Source: Marinilabiliales bacterium (GTDB lineage: Bacteria > Bacteroidota > Bacteroidia > Bacteroidales > SZUA-534). From it: a stretch of 64,000 bases of DNA. The stretch covers positions 1 to 64,000 of the forward strand of contig DOTG01000038.1 of NCBI GenBank assembly GCA_003512955.1, in the 5' to 3' direction. Below the pieces are notes generated by a model. It worked only from the letters and a program-made list of their open reading frames with translations, had not been told where the DNA came from and ran no database searches. Shown here in pieces: positions 1-10,100 of the stretch (positions are counted from its first letter, which is position 1; every line of letters begins with the position of its first letter). The position numbers and the translations under genes are program-made.

Positions 1-67
1 TCCCAACGCTGAAAACAGGAGTTTCCTTGGGGCTGTTGTTTTTATTTATTCCTGTCCTCTTTTTCAT
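1..67 (-). CDS. Possible 5' end of a gene running off the left edge
   Basis: A minus-strand frame opens with ATG at 65-67 (MKKRTGINKNNSPKE...) and stays open to the window edge, giving 22 codons. The main support is a TAnnTTTG box 22 nt upstream, the usual Bacteroidota promoter-to-start distance. An in-frame ATG lies 16 codons further upstream, but it would place the box inside the gene. The visible part is Lys/Asn-rich without a signal peptide and I do not recognise it. A competing reading is a plus-strand frame at 3-71 that ends in a hydrophobic tail. Confidence 0.3.
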   Translation of the reverse strand, partial: MKKRTGINKNNSPKETPVFSVG

Positions 68-88
68 CTGATTTTGCTGAACCGTTAC

Positions 89-96
89 CAAACTTA
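89..96 (-). promoter_or_regulatory. TAnnTTTG -7 box for the left-edge ORF
   Basis: The minus strand reads TAAGTTTG here, an exact match to the Bacteroidota -7 consensus. A TTG about 21 nt further upstream could serve as the -33 element. The box sits 22 nt before the ATG at 67. Confidence 0.35.
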
Positions 97-216
97 TAAA
101 ATAATCTTTTAACATTTCAACGGTGCCTTGCCTTGGTAGGTTAAAGCCGTAATGGCAGCATCGGGATATTAAAAAAAAGATATCTCATATCCCTTATTGC
201 ACGTCCGGCACCGGTT

Positions 217-2322
217 TTAAGAAATCTGGCTCCAGTTGAATTCATATTTCCATTTCTGCTCCATGATTTTTTTCAAAACAAAATTTTGGGGAGATTCCAA
301 TTTGGGGTCATCTTCAATGACTTTTTCGGCAATTTGCCGGGCAAAAGTCAATATCTGAGCATCACGGCCCAAATTGGCTATTTTTAAATCAATGGCAATA
401 CCACTTTGCTGGGTACCTTCAATATCGCCGGGACCACGTAGTTTCAAATCTACTTCAGAAATTTCAAACCCATCGTTGGTATCCACCATGGTTTTTATGC
501 GGGTACGCCCTTCGGTGGTAAGTTTGTTGCCGGTCATTAAAATGCAATACGATTGTTCGGCTCCACGGCCCACCCGTCCCCGCAATTGGTGCAACTGCGA
601 GAGGCCAAACCGCTCGGCACTTTCAATAACCATAACAGTGGCATTGGGTACATTCACCCCCACCTCAATCACTGTAGTAGCAATCATGATTTGGGATTGC
701 CGGCGTATAAAAAGTTCCATGGCTTTCTCTTTTTCCTCAGGTTTCATTTTGCCATGTACCACACTGATGGTATAAGCTGGAGGAGGGAAAGCTCTGGAAA
801 GGCTCTCCAATCCATCGGCCAAATCTTTATAATCCATGGCCTCCGATTCCTGAATCAGTGGGAATACCACATAAATCTGACGCCCCAGTTCAATTTGTTC
901 CTTCATGAATCCAAAAACCCGTAACCGTTTTGAGTCGTTGTAATGAACAGTTTTAATGGGTTTCCGCCCCGGGGGCATCTCATCAATGACCGATACATCC
1001 AAATCGCCATACAAAGTCATGGCCAGGGTCCGTGGAATGGGTGTAGCGGTCATTACCAAAACATGGGGCGGCTGCACATTCTTTTTCCAGAGTTTCGCCC
1101 GTTGGGCTACCCCGAAACGGTGCTGTTCGTCAATGACCACCAACCCCAGGTTTTGGAATTGCACCGGATCTTCAATCAAGGCATGGGTGCCAATCAATAT
1201 TTTACACATTCCTGAGGCCAAATCGGCATGCAGGGTTTTTCGTTTGCTCTGCTTAGTAGAGCCGGTCAGCAGCTCTACCTGAATCCCCAAGGGATACATC
1301 CATTCCGAGATGGTTTGGTAGTGCTGGTTGGCCAATATTTCGGTGGGGACCATCAAACAAGTCTGAAACCCATTGTCAATAGCCAGCAACATGCACATGA
1401 GAGCCACCAATGTTTTACCACTGCCTACATCGCCTTGCAACAGGCGGTTCATCTGCTGCCCGGTGTTGGCATCAAGCCGGATTTCGCGCAATACCCGTTT
1501 TTGTGCATTGGTGAGGCTAAAGGGCAAAAACTCGCTGTAAAAACGGTTGAAATGTTCCCCTACCTTTTCAAAACGGAATCCTCCAAAATGGGTAGTCTGA
1601 TAATGCTTTATCCTAAGAATCTTTAACTGAATATACAGCAGTTCCTCCAGTTTTAGGCGGTACTGAGCTTTTTGCAATAACTCCTGACTGATGGGAAGAT
1701 GGATATTGTACAATGCATCGTAAAGATGAAGCAGTTTGTGTTCATCAATCAAATAACCGGGTAACGTTTCGGTTAACTTGTCTTTTAGTTGCGGAAGCAA
1801 ATGCTGTTGCAGGTTGTGGATGGCTTTTGAATTCAGGAACTTGGCTTTCATCTTTTCGGTGGTCACGTAAAAGGCCTGCCAGTTGAATTCCAATTTATTC
1901 TGGAATCTTTCCAATTCTTCAATCTCGGGATGGGTGAAGTTAAGCGAGCCATTAAATTCGGTGGGTTTGCCAAACACCACGTACATCTGGTTGGCCTTTA
2001 CGCGGTCTTTCAGCCATTTGGCTCCCTGAAACCAAACAAGTTTGACAGTTCCGGTTTCATCGGCCAGGGTGGCGGTAAAACGTTGCCGCCGTTTTTCACC
2101 CAACATCTCGGTGCGGATGATTTTCCCCTTTACCTGTACAAAACTTAGGTCATCGTTCAACTCGGAGATGGCCAGAAACTTCGAACGATCGAGATATTTG
2201 TAAGGGAAATGATATGCCAGGTCGCCAAAAGTCTTTATACCCAGCTCGCTGGCAAGCAGGTTGGCCTTTTCGGGGCCTACCCCTTTCAGGTAGGTGATAT
2301 TTTCGTCAAGTATGGTCGCCAT
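217..2322 (-). CDS. recG: ATP-dependent DNA helicase RecG
   Basis: RecG drives branch migration and regression of stalled replication forks. The 701-residue protein has the family's normal length and order: a helix-hairpin-like N-terminus (YLKGVGPEKA), an OB-fold wedge domain around residues 60-150, and two helicase lobes. Walker A is GDVGSGKT at 297-304. It is followed by the DEQHRFG box, motif III MTATPIPRTLA and motif VI QLRGRVGRG. The start MATILDENITYLKGVG fits the family. The 432 bp upstream hold no clear promoter. Nothing is truncated or unusual. Confidence 0.97.
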   Translation of the reverse strand: MATILDENITYLKGVGPEKANLLASELGIKTFGDLAYHFPYKYLDRSKFLAISELNDDLSFVQVKGKIIRTEMLGEKRRQRFTATLADETGTVKLVWFQGAKWLKDRVKANQMYVVFGKPTEFNGSLNFTHPEIEELERFQNKLEFNWQAFYVTTEKMKAKFLNSKAIHNLQQHLLPQLKDKLTETLPGYLIDEHKLLHLYDALYNIHLPISQELLQKAQYRLKLEELLYIQLKILRIKHYQTTHFGGFRFEKVGEHFNRFYSEFLPFSLTNAQKRVLREIRLDANTGQQMNRLLQGDVGSGKTLVALMCMLLAIDNGFQTCLMVPTEILANQHYQTISEWMYPLGIQVELLTGSTKQSKRKTLHADLASGMCKILIGTHALIEDPVQFQNLGLVVIDEQHRFGVAQRAKLWKKNVQPPHVLVMTATPIPRTLAMTLYGDLDVSVIDEMPPGRKPIKTVHYNDSKRLRVFGFMKEQIELGRQIYVVFPLIQESEAMDYKDLADGLESLSRAFPPPAYTISVVHGKMKPEEKEKAMELFIRRQSQIMIATTVIEVGVNVPNATVMVIESAERFGLSQLHQLRGRVGRGAEQSYCILMTGNKLTTEGRTRIKTMVDTNDGFEISEVDLKLRGPGDIEGTQQSGIAIDLKIANLGRDAQILTFARQIAEKVIEDDPKLESPQNFVLKKIMEQKWKYEFNWSQIS

Positions 2323-2754
2323 CTTTGTTTATCATCTCAAAAATGAGAAAAAAATACCGAAGGAAAAAGTGAAATGGAAAATTGGATGCATGGAAATCCC
2401 TTAATTGCCCGGTACATTTTAAAACCCCGATTTTCTTGGGAATGAAAGTGGCTGTTCCGAAGACGGTTTCATTCTGAATGAATATAAATTTCATAAATCC
2501 TCGGTTAAATTAGAATCTGCATCATTTTCGAACAGCCTTTCAAGCCCCGGTTTGTTAAACAAATGAGATTCTCTTGTTGTTAATCAGCCGAAAAAAAGCA
2601 ATGGTTTACTTTTTCGGTTCCAAATGAATTCAAACAAGCATATTCGGTTGGAAGGGTTCCGAACTTAATATTTCATTTTGTAAAATATTCAAATGCCGAA
2701 TAGGAAGTTAACCGGGGATTTTTATATTTTCGTACAAATTAAAACCAAATTTTT
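2323..2754. other. 432-bp intergenic region between divergent recG and ndk
   Basis: No convincing gene lies here. The region is AT-rich and presumably holds the promoters of both divergent genes. Weak short dyads are visible (for example TTCGG...CCGAA near 2644-2665) but none supports an RNA call. A TATATTTT stretch about 28 nt before ndk could be a degenerate -7 box. Confidence 0.5.
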
Positions 2755-3198
2755 ATGGCCGGAACGTACACTTTCACCATTATCAAGCCTGGGGCTGTTG
2801 CCAATGAACACATTGGCCCAATTTTAAATGTCATTAACACACATGGGTTTCACATATCAGCCATGAAGCTTATTCGGCTTAGGACTGCTCAAGCCAGGAA
2901 GTTTTATGAAGTGCACATGGGGAAATCATTTTATGATGCTTTAATTGAGTTTATGACTTCGGGGCCAATTGTGGTGATTATCCTGGAAAAAGAGAATGCC
3001 GTAGAGGATTATCGCAAACTGATTGGGAATACCGATCCTACGAAAGCTGAAGAGGGGACTATCCGTAAGTTGTTTGCCCAGTCGGTGCAAAAAAATGCGG
3101 TTCATGGTTCCGATTCTGACGAAAATGCCCGGATTGAAAGCGATTTCTTCTTCTCAAAAAGCGAGCGGTTCAGTATTTTTGACGAGCGCGATTTTTAA
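2755..3198 (+). CDS. ndk: Nucleoside diphosphate kinase
   Basis: This enzyme transfers the gamma phosphate from ATP to nucleoside diphosphates through a phospho-histidine intermediate. At 147 residues it has the standard length. The N-terminal strand carries FTIIKPGAV, and the active-site loop NAVHGSDSDENA places the catalytic histidine at residue 117. The preceding AEEGTIRKLFA is typical of the family. The C-terminal segment (FFFSKSERFSIFDERDF) is somewhat longer than in E. coli, as is common in Bacteroidota. The gene is single, divergent from recG, and ends at a strong hairpin terminator. Confidence 0.97.
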   Translation: MAGTYTFTIIKPGAVANEHIGPILNVINTHGFHISAMKLIRLRTAQARKFYEVHMGKSFYDALIEFMTSGPIVVIILEKENAVEDYRKLIGNTDPTKAEEGTIRKLFAQSVQKNAVHGSDSDENARIESDFFFSKSERFSIFDERDF

Positions 3199-3206
3199 TT
3201 GAAACA

Positions 3207-3248
3207 ATGCCATAAAAAAAGCCACTCAGGTGGCCTTTTTTATGGCAT
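3207..3248. terminator. Bidirectional terminator between ndk and the YceI gene
   Basis: Two 19-nt arms (3207-3225 and 3230-3248) pair with a single mismatch around a TCAG loop. They contain A-runs and T-runs on both sides of a GCCAC/GTGGC core, so the hairpin can terminate the converging ndk and YceI transcripts. Confidence 0.85.
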
Positions 3249-3285
3249 TAATCTTGAATTGAAACAAAAAAATTTAAGCAAATTA

Positions 3286-3948
3286 TTATTTCATTGAATA
3301 AGCCTCAATCCTGAGACCAAATTCATCGTTAATAAATTTGTCTTGCAATTCTTTGAAAATGGATTTAGAACCGTAGTTTACTCCCCACTGGGTACGGTCT
3401 AAAACAAAATTCTCACTCCTTGCACTAACATTGCCATCAACTACCGATACTTTCGCTTTGAATGAAATTCCTTTGGTAATATTTTTCATGGTCAAATTTC
3501 CTTTGATCGTATGTGTAAACTCAGGGATTCCCGATAATTCTTCCACACCGGTGATGACAAATTTAGCATCAGGAAATGAATCAACATAGAAAAAGTCGGC
3601 TGATTTTAAATGCCCAACTAGTTTACCGTTCATCTCGGCATTTTCAAGATCTAAATCCACAATCGAATTCATGTCGATAATAAATTCACCCCCAATTAGT
3701 TTATCATCATCTACCAAAAACTTTCCACCCTCTTTTAAGTTAATGATACCTTGATGTTCGCCCCCAGGTTTTGTGCCAGTCCAATAAATTTTGGATTGGT
3801 GGTTGCAGGCTGTAACTGCTTGCCCAACCTCAATGGCGTTCCCGGTGTGCTCATCGGTTACTTCGGTTTTTGTTCCTTTAGGAGCCTGGTTACAGGCAAC
3901 TACAGCAATTAACGACAAAGACAATAAACTATAAACTACTTTTTTCAT
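3286..3948 (-). CDS. YceI-family lipoprotein
   Basis: YceI proteins form a lipocalin-like beta-barrel that binds isoprenoid or other long apolar ligands in the periplasm or outer membrane. This 220-residue protein starts with a lipoprotein signal (MKKVVYSLLSLSLIAVVAC, lipid-modified Cys19). The family signature follows: FLVDDDKLIGGEFIIDMNSI, the LVGHLKSADFF segment with PDAKFVITGV, the ITKGISFKAKV strand and the late DRTQWGVNYGS motif. It stands alone between two terminators. The ligand cannot be inferred. The family call is firm. Confidence 0.93.
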   Translation of the reverse strand: MKKVVYSLLSLSLIAVVACNQAPKGTKTEVTDEHTGNAIEVGQAVTACNHQSKIYWTGTKPGGEHQGIINLKEGGKFLVDDDKLIGGEFIIDMNSIVDLDLENAEMNGKLVGHLKSADFFYVDSFPDAKFVITGVEELSGIPEFTHTIKGNLTMKNITKGISFKAKVSVVDGNVSARSENFVLDRTQWGVNYGSKSIFKELQDKFINDEFGLRIEAYSMK

Positions 3949-4132
3949 TTTTTAAATTTTAATTTTTGATGTTTTTTACTTTTCCAGATGTACAAACAGC
4001 ATATTATATGTTGCATAGAACGATTTAAACTGGAGGTTAAACCAGAAAAAGAAAAAAATGTTTGAGTAATGAGGGGTTAATTATTTGTTAAAACCAAATT
4101 TGTATTTGATTTACCAAACATTGGAGCTTAAA

Positions 4133-4165
4133 AAAAGAAAGGGTACCAAAATGGCACCCTTTCTT
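4133..4165 (-). terminator. Terminator of the giant adhesin operon
   Basis: Arms AAGAAAGGGTACC and GGCACCCTTTCTT pair with one mismatch around an AAAAT loop, just past the stop codon at 4186. On the minus strand the hairpin is followed by a T-rich stretch (the complement of the A-run at 4129-4137). Confidence 0.75.
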
Positions 4166-4185
4166 ATTTAAGCCAAGAAATTTAA

Positions 4186-7100
4186 TTACTTGATAATACT
4201 AATCGTTTTATTTACGACTTTGTCATTTAGAATCACTTTAACAGCATAGTTACCTTCATTAAATCCGGTAAGATCAATCTCCTCTGACAATGAAGCATTC
4301 TGGGCATGGTAAACCATTTCGCCAGTAATGTTAAATACCATAATGGTAGCTCCTTCACTGTGGGTTAAGGTAAATTTACCTGAGGTAGGATTCGGGTAAA
4401 TTGAAATGGCTTCATTTTCAGAACCATCAATATCCGTAACTCCAGATACTGTTAAGTTAAAGACTTGTTCCGATTCAGAATTTCCATCGGTAACCAAAAC
4501 AGTAATTTCATAATCACCTATATTTTCAGTGGTTGCGATACCTGAGATAAGTGCTTTTCCCGTGTTATAATCGGTCAATGCTAACCATGCTGGTAATTGA
4601 GCCGTAAATTCAAGTGTGGCACCTTCTTCGTCGAATCCTTCAACAAGGTATTGGTAGGTGTTTCCGGCAGCTACTGCATCAATGCTAGGAGATACAATCA
4701 TTGGGGCATCGTTGACTTCGGTTACAGCAATGGTAAAGTTTTGCTCAGTTTTGTTGGTACCATCGCCAACAGCCAGGCTTACGGAATTATTACCCACATA
4801 TTGTTGGGCAGGAATTCCTTGTAAGGTTGCTTTTCCGTTGCCAGTAACAGTTAAAACCAACCAATTTGGTATCACTTTAGCATCAAAATACATATAGTCG
4901 CCATCGGCATCAGTTGTGCTTATGACGTATGTATAAAGAACATCCTCAGTAGCAGAAGTTACTGCTGTGCTTGTAAATACCGGTGCGGCATTGCTCTCAA
5001 CCACAATACTGTATGATTGTGTGGCAGTAGCCCCAATGGCATCGGTAGCAACCAAAACTACATTAAAAGTTCCTCCCGCAGTTGGCGTACCGATTAAAGT
5101 AGCCCGGCCATTCCCTGTAGCCGACAAGGTTAACCAAGTTGGGCGGGTAGGTGCGGTGATGGTAATAACATCACTTGAATTGGCATCATTTGCTGCAATG
5201 TAATAAGTATATTCTGCACCAATATTACCTGTAGTTACCGGTGTTGACACAAATTCTGGTACCGAGTTGGCAACTACAACAATGGTGAAAAGCTGTTCGC
5301 TGGTCATCCCATGATCATCAGTTGCATCAATTTTTACAGCAAATTCACCAATATTACTTGCAGTTGGAGTTCCAGAAATGGTAATTGAACTTCCGGAACC
5401 TGTTACAGTTAACCATGAAGGTAAGGTAGCTGTAAGGGTTACTACATCAGCAAATTTATCAACGGCTGTTGCTTGATACGAGTAACTCTTTCCTTGGAAT
5501 GCATTGAGGACAGGAGCCGTAATGAATTCCGGGGCTGGGTTTTCTTCAACCGTAATAACGAAATCATCTTCGTCGTAGGTTGTTCCATCGGTAGCACGCA
5601 ATACCACCAGGTTTTCACCTAAATCGGCAATTGTTGGGGTTCCAGTCAATAAATAGAATCCATTGGTGTCTTTAACTGTTAACCATGTTGGCAAGGTCAA
5701 CCCTTCTACCACAGGAATATCGTCCTCGTCCTCGTCAATGGCACGTACCAAGGTGTTGAACTCAATACCTACCATAGCGGTTTCATCGGACAAGGAGATG
5801 CTGTTCCCTTCAGAATTGGCGAAATATGGTGCACTGTTGTCGAAAACCAGACGGAAGTCGAGATACCTGGCTTGTTCTACAACTTCGAAGCCAGTGGCAT
5901 CCCCCTGGATGTATGTTCCCGCGTTGACTCCAGTATAGGAATTGTAACCAATCGGGAAGCTTTCATTCTCTTCGCTATCGGTAACAAACACGGCATAATA
6001 CCCTGGTTCTAGAGTCACATCTTCAATGTCCAGATATGTCCATCCATAATAAGCATACATTGGGCTGGATGTGTAAATTAAATCACCCGAAGTTGCATCT
6101 GCATCGGTAAGTTTTACCACACTTATAACCAAGTAATTGTAAGCATAGCTATACAGGTACACCTGGGTCATCAAGTCTTCTTCATAAATTCTGAATACCT
6201 GACCAAGACCCTGTCCTGGTTCACTGTAGATGGAACCGTTTACTGAACCATGGTCATACCCATAGAAATTATTGCTCACATAGCTACTGTATGAATTGTT
6301 CACATAATAGGGAGCGTAAATGTCGAAATAAAAGTTATAATTCCAATTGTACTCACCATAGGTAGCATGTGCTGTGGGAAAGGTATATTCCATGGAAGCA
6401 CCGCCTGCTAAAGGATCCATTTGCATGGTTTCTTCATAGGCTGGATTAAGATCGCCACCTGAGTTAGTAACCTGTGCTGCAATGGTAGTAGCATCACTTG
6501 GAGCAGTTCCCCAATTGGTGACGGTAAACTTCACATCAATATCCTTCACCTGTTTAATTGGCATGTAATAAGGAAGCACATCGTAACGGGTGATTTCCAA
6601 GTCAACATACGGATCGACCCGTTCTACTTCGATGCCGTCGAGGCCTACACTGCAAGCTCCCAATCCTTCGTATTGGAACCCGAGTAATAGAGGCTGTCCG
6701 GCATAAGAGGTGATGTCAATTTTTGAGAAATTCTTGTTGTAATAATAGTTACTGCTATAAGGATAAATAATATCAGGATTTGCAGCTTCTACAAGAATTT
6801 CATCATCTTCTTGCCATAGCAATGTCCAGGTATTTCCACCATCGGTAGATATTTTTACACGCAAATCAGCATAATTGAAGTCGTTGAATTCATCACCTGA
6901 ACCGATGACATCTTTTGTACCACCAAGCATTTTTGTTACATCTTCAATATACCAATAGAAGTTCAACCAATAGGTGGTATCGTTCGCCGGGGCATTGAAA
7001 TAGACGTAAGGACTTATCAGCCACTCGTTTTGGTAATTGGAATTATCATTGCTGATTCTTGTATCACTACTGTAATAATACCAATCGTTGCTCGAGTCAC

Positions 7101-10100
7101 TGTTAACGCCTTTCTTTAGGGTCCAAGTGTTATCGGCAGTGGTAATTTTCGGATAGTTCTCAGTCCAGCCATTGAACGGTTCGTAAAATTCGTCGGCCAT
7201 ATATTGAGGGCCATTGATATTGATGGTGATGGAGAGCGTCGTTGTATCGACACCATCGCCAACCTTGAGTTGTGCCGGATATTGACCTGCTGGTGCCGTG
7301 GCCGCAATAGTCATGAAAGCGGTATCGGCATCGAAAGTAAAGCTAAGCCAGGCAGGTGCCAAAAATGACGGATCGGTAACTTGATCGAATCCTAACACAT
7401 CAAACTCATCATAATCGGCTGCATAAATGGCAAATGTTTCCGATTCCCCAACCAATACTTCTGCTGTATAGGTGTTGATGGTATTTTCATTTTCATCAAC
7501 AAACCTGGGAGCATCGTTCGAATCAAAATAAAGATTCGTGTATAGGTGTCCTTGGTCATAATCATCCCGATAAATCTCAGAGAAATTGCCTCTAAAGTAT
7601 TTATTGAAATGGTAAGTAGTGTTTGTTTTGTACAAATAAATTGGATAATCATCGTCTAACTGATTGAACATCACAATATACTTACCAGCTTCCAGATACA
7701 AATTCTCGTTGTAATCTTGATCATTAGATGGATAAAAATAATAGCTGCCTGAACCATAGACGTACAAGGGTGAACCCCCGTTATCGTCAATGGTAGCAAT
7801 CAATTCACCCGAAGTGTCTCCAAAATCATTAACCTTAATGATGGATATGGAAAGTGGTGTTCCATAAAGGGTGGACGAACCAAAGTAACCATAAATACGG
7901 TACAGGTGGTCAGCGTTTGTAAGTTCATAACCTACGCCCAATCCATCGTAATATCCAAAAGAACGTTCTTCTACATTTGCAGAATACTCCAGGTACATTA
8001 AATATGGATGAATATAAATATCTTCCTGGTGGCTGGTCATTCCACTGGTGGCATTGTTATCGGCATCAACCGAGGTAGTAAAATAGTACCATTGATTGAC
8101 ATTAGCCTGTGGGTAGAACGTGTATTCGACCATCTGGGTGTCACCCGTTGCAAAGAAGGAGGCATCTAAATCGAAAGTCTCTTCATATCCAACTTCGGGA
8201 AGCTTTAAGGTATAGGTTGCTCCCACGGGAACTGTAATTCCCTGATTGATGATGTAGGCATGGAATTTTACTCCATTTACCTGATCTACCTGGCGTTCGG
8301 GTAAATACTGATAATCGCGGAAGGTGATTACAGATATATCGACCTGGTTATTCCGAAGAACTTTGAAATTATTGATAGCGAAACTGTTTTGCCAATAATC
8401 GGCTGACTTCCCTTGATATCTAAAAGCAAACAAAACGGTTTCACCCACATAAGCTGATAGTTCGATCTTGGAGGTGTATGTGGTATTGTTACTATAACCC
8501 CACTTTTCACCACCATCGATACCCTCGGTAACAGGAGCTACCAATTCAGGATCGTCTTCTTTCCAGATAGGTGCGGACCATGTTAAACCATTATCTATGG
8601 AAACCATCAGGGTAACATCGGCATAGTTATAACCGCCATTTCCTGCTGAGCCTAAAACTCCTGGTAAACCCAAACAGAAATAACTGAAATTGTAAACTTC
8701 CCAATCAAATTCTAACCTGTAGGAGGTATCCAGGCTTTTAGCCGTGTTGGCCAGATAAATGGGAGGTGAAATAATCCATTCGTCCTGGTCTTCATTATCG
8801 TCGCCAAAGATGTTCATCCGGTTGGAATACAAACTCCAATGATAATCGGATCCGGTTTCTAATTGGTCATTTAATGTTACCCAGTTTACCGGAACTGTAC
8901 TATTGGAACCGTCGAATAATTCTGTATAATCCGGATTAAAGGCAGCTGTTTGAGATGCTACCTTTAGGGTAAAGGAATAACTGTCGCTTCCTCCACGCCC
9001 ATCGTTAACTGAAATAAGAATACTGCTAGTACCAAGATGGCTGGTTGTGGGTGTGCCAGATAGGGTAACTGTGCCATCACCATTATCGGTAAACACAATC
9101 CAATCGGTGAGCCAAGCTGGTGTAGCTGCATCCAAGGTCCATGTGAGTGAATCCCCATTGGCATCGGTAGCAGCAAAAATCAATTCCACCGCTTCATCGG
9201 CAAATAAAACTTTTTCATCGTTGGTAAGTGATGTTGCAATCTCTGGCAATTCGTTTTGTTTTACCAAAACACTTACCATCAGTTCAGCAATTTCACTGGT
9301 ATTTGTATAAATGTTTGAAGCATTGCCACGGTAAACAACACCATCGGTATAGGTGTCATCATCGTATGCTATATTTAAATTATAGTCATCCAACTGATTG
9401 AACATAAAGATGTAATAACCGGCAGCAATGTTCAAATCATCAGAAAAATAATAGGTTGAATAATCACTTGTCATCCGTACCAGGGGTGAATTATAGATTA
9501 ATGTACCTGTAGTTGCCGATGGTGAGGCCACTTTAATTACCGAAAGGTTAAAATCGGAGGTGTTATGCACATCACCCAAAAGAACAGATATCTGATCAAT
9601 AACATCGTCGTTTTTGAATTCGAACAATGTCCCGATACCTCCGGTTACATAATCCGTAGTAATGTCATATCCATCGGCACCACCAGTATTTTTGCGGAAC
9701 TCGGTACTGGTAACATCAAAGCTTAAACTTTCATTAAAAGCATTTCCGTTTAAGTCCGAAGCGGCATACCTTAGGCCGTAGTGCAAACCTTCAGTAAAAT
9801 TCATCCCTCCTGTAAAGGTTGATGATAAGTTATCCACGGTAATGTAATTGGTGGTATTTGCAGGAAGGAGCGCCGATGTTAAAACACGGTATCCAAAGGT
9901 TTCTTCACCCGCATAATTCTCATTAACATACGCAAATAAATTGTTGTTGCTAAATGAAGTTATCCCGTTGTTTGTAATCACAGCCCCCAATTGATACGGG
10001 TTGGTGATTTGGGTAATTGGGATTCTATCATAATTTGTTAAAAAACTACTGGAGGCAGAGAAAGGCTCAGCAGCTTCAAAATCAAACTCGGGGTTTTGGG

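Noticed and set aside
3..71. Plus-strand hydrophobic frame at the left edge (possible C-terminus of a membrane protein)
   Set aside because: Only 22 codons are visible and there is no independent support. The minus-strand reading has a consensus promoter box, so I kept that at low confidence instead.
2306..2494. 62-codon minus-strand ORF overlapping the recG start by 17 nt
   Set aside because: It has no signal peptide, family pattern or promoter, and its composition looks like non-coding sequence. The overlap with the recG start is incidental.
4597..5938. Several plus-strand ORFs of 75-91 codons opposite the giant adhesin gene
   Set aside because: They are antisense shadows of a strongly supported coding frame with clear domains, and they show low-complexity Val/Thr/Ser composition caused by the opposite strand.
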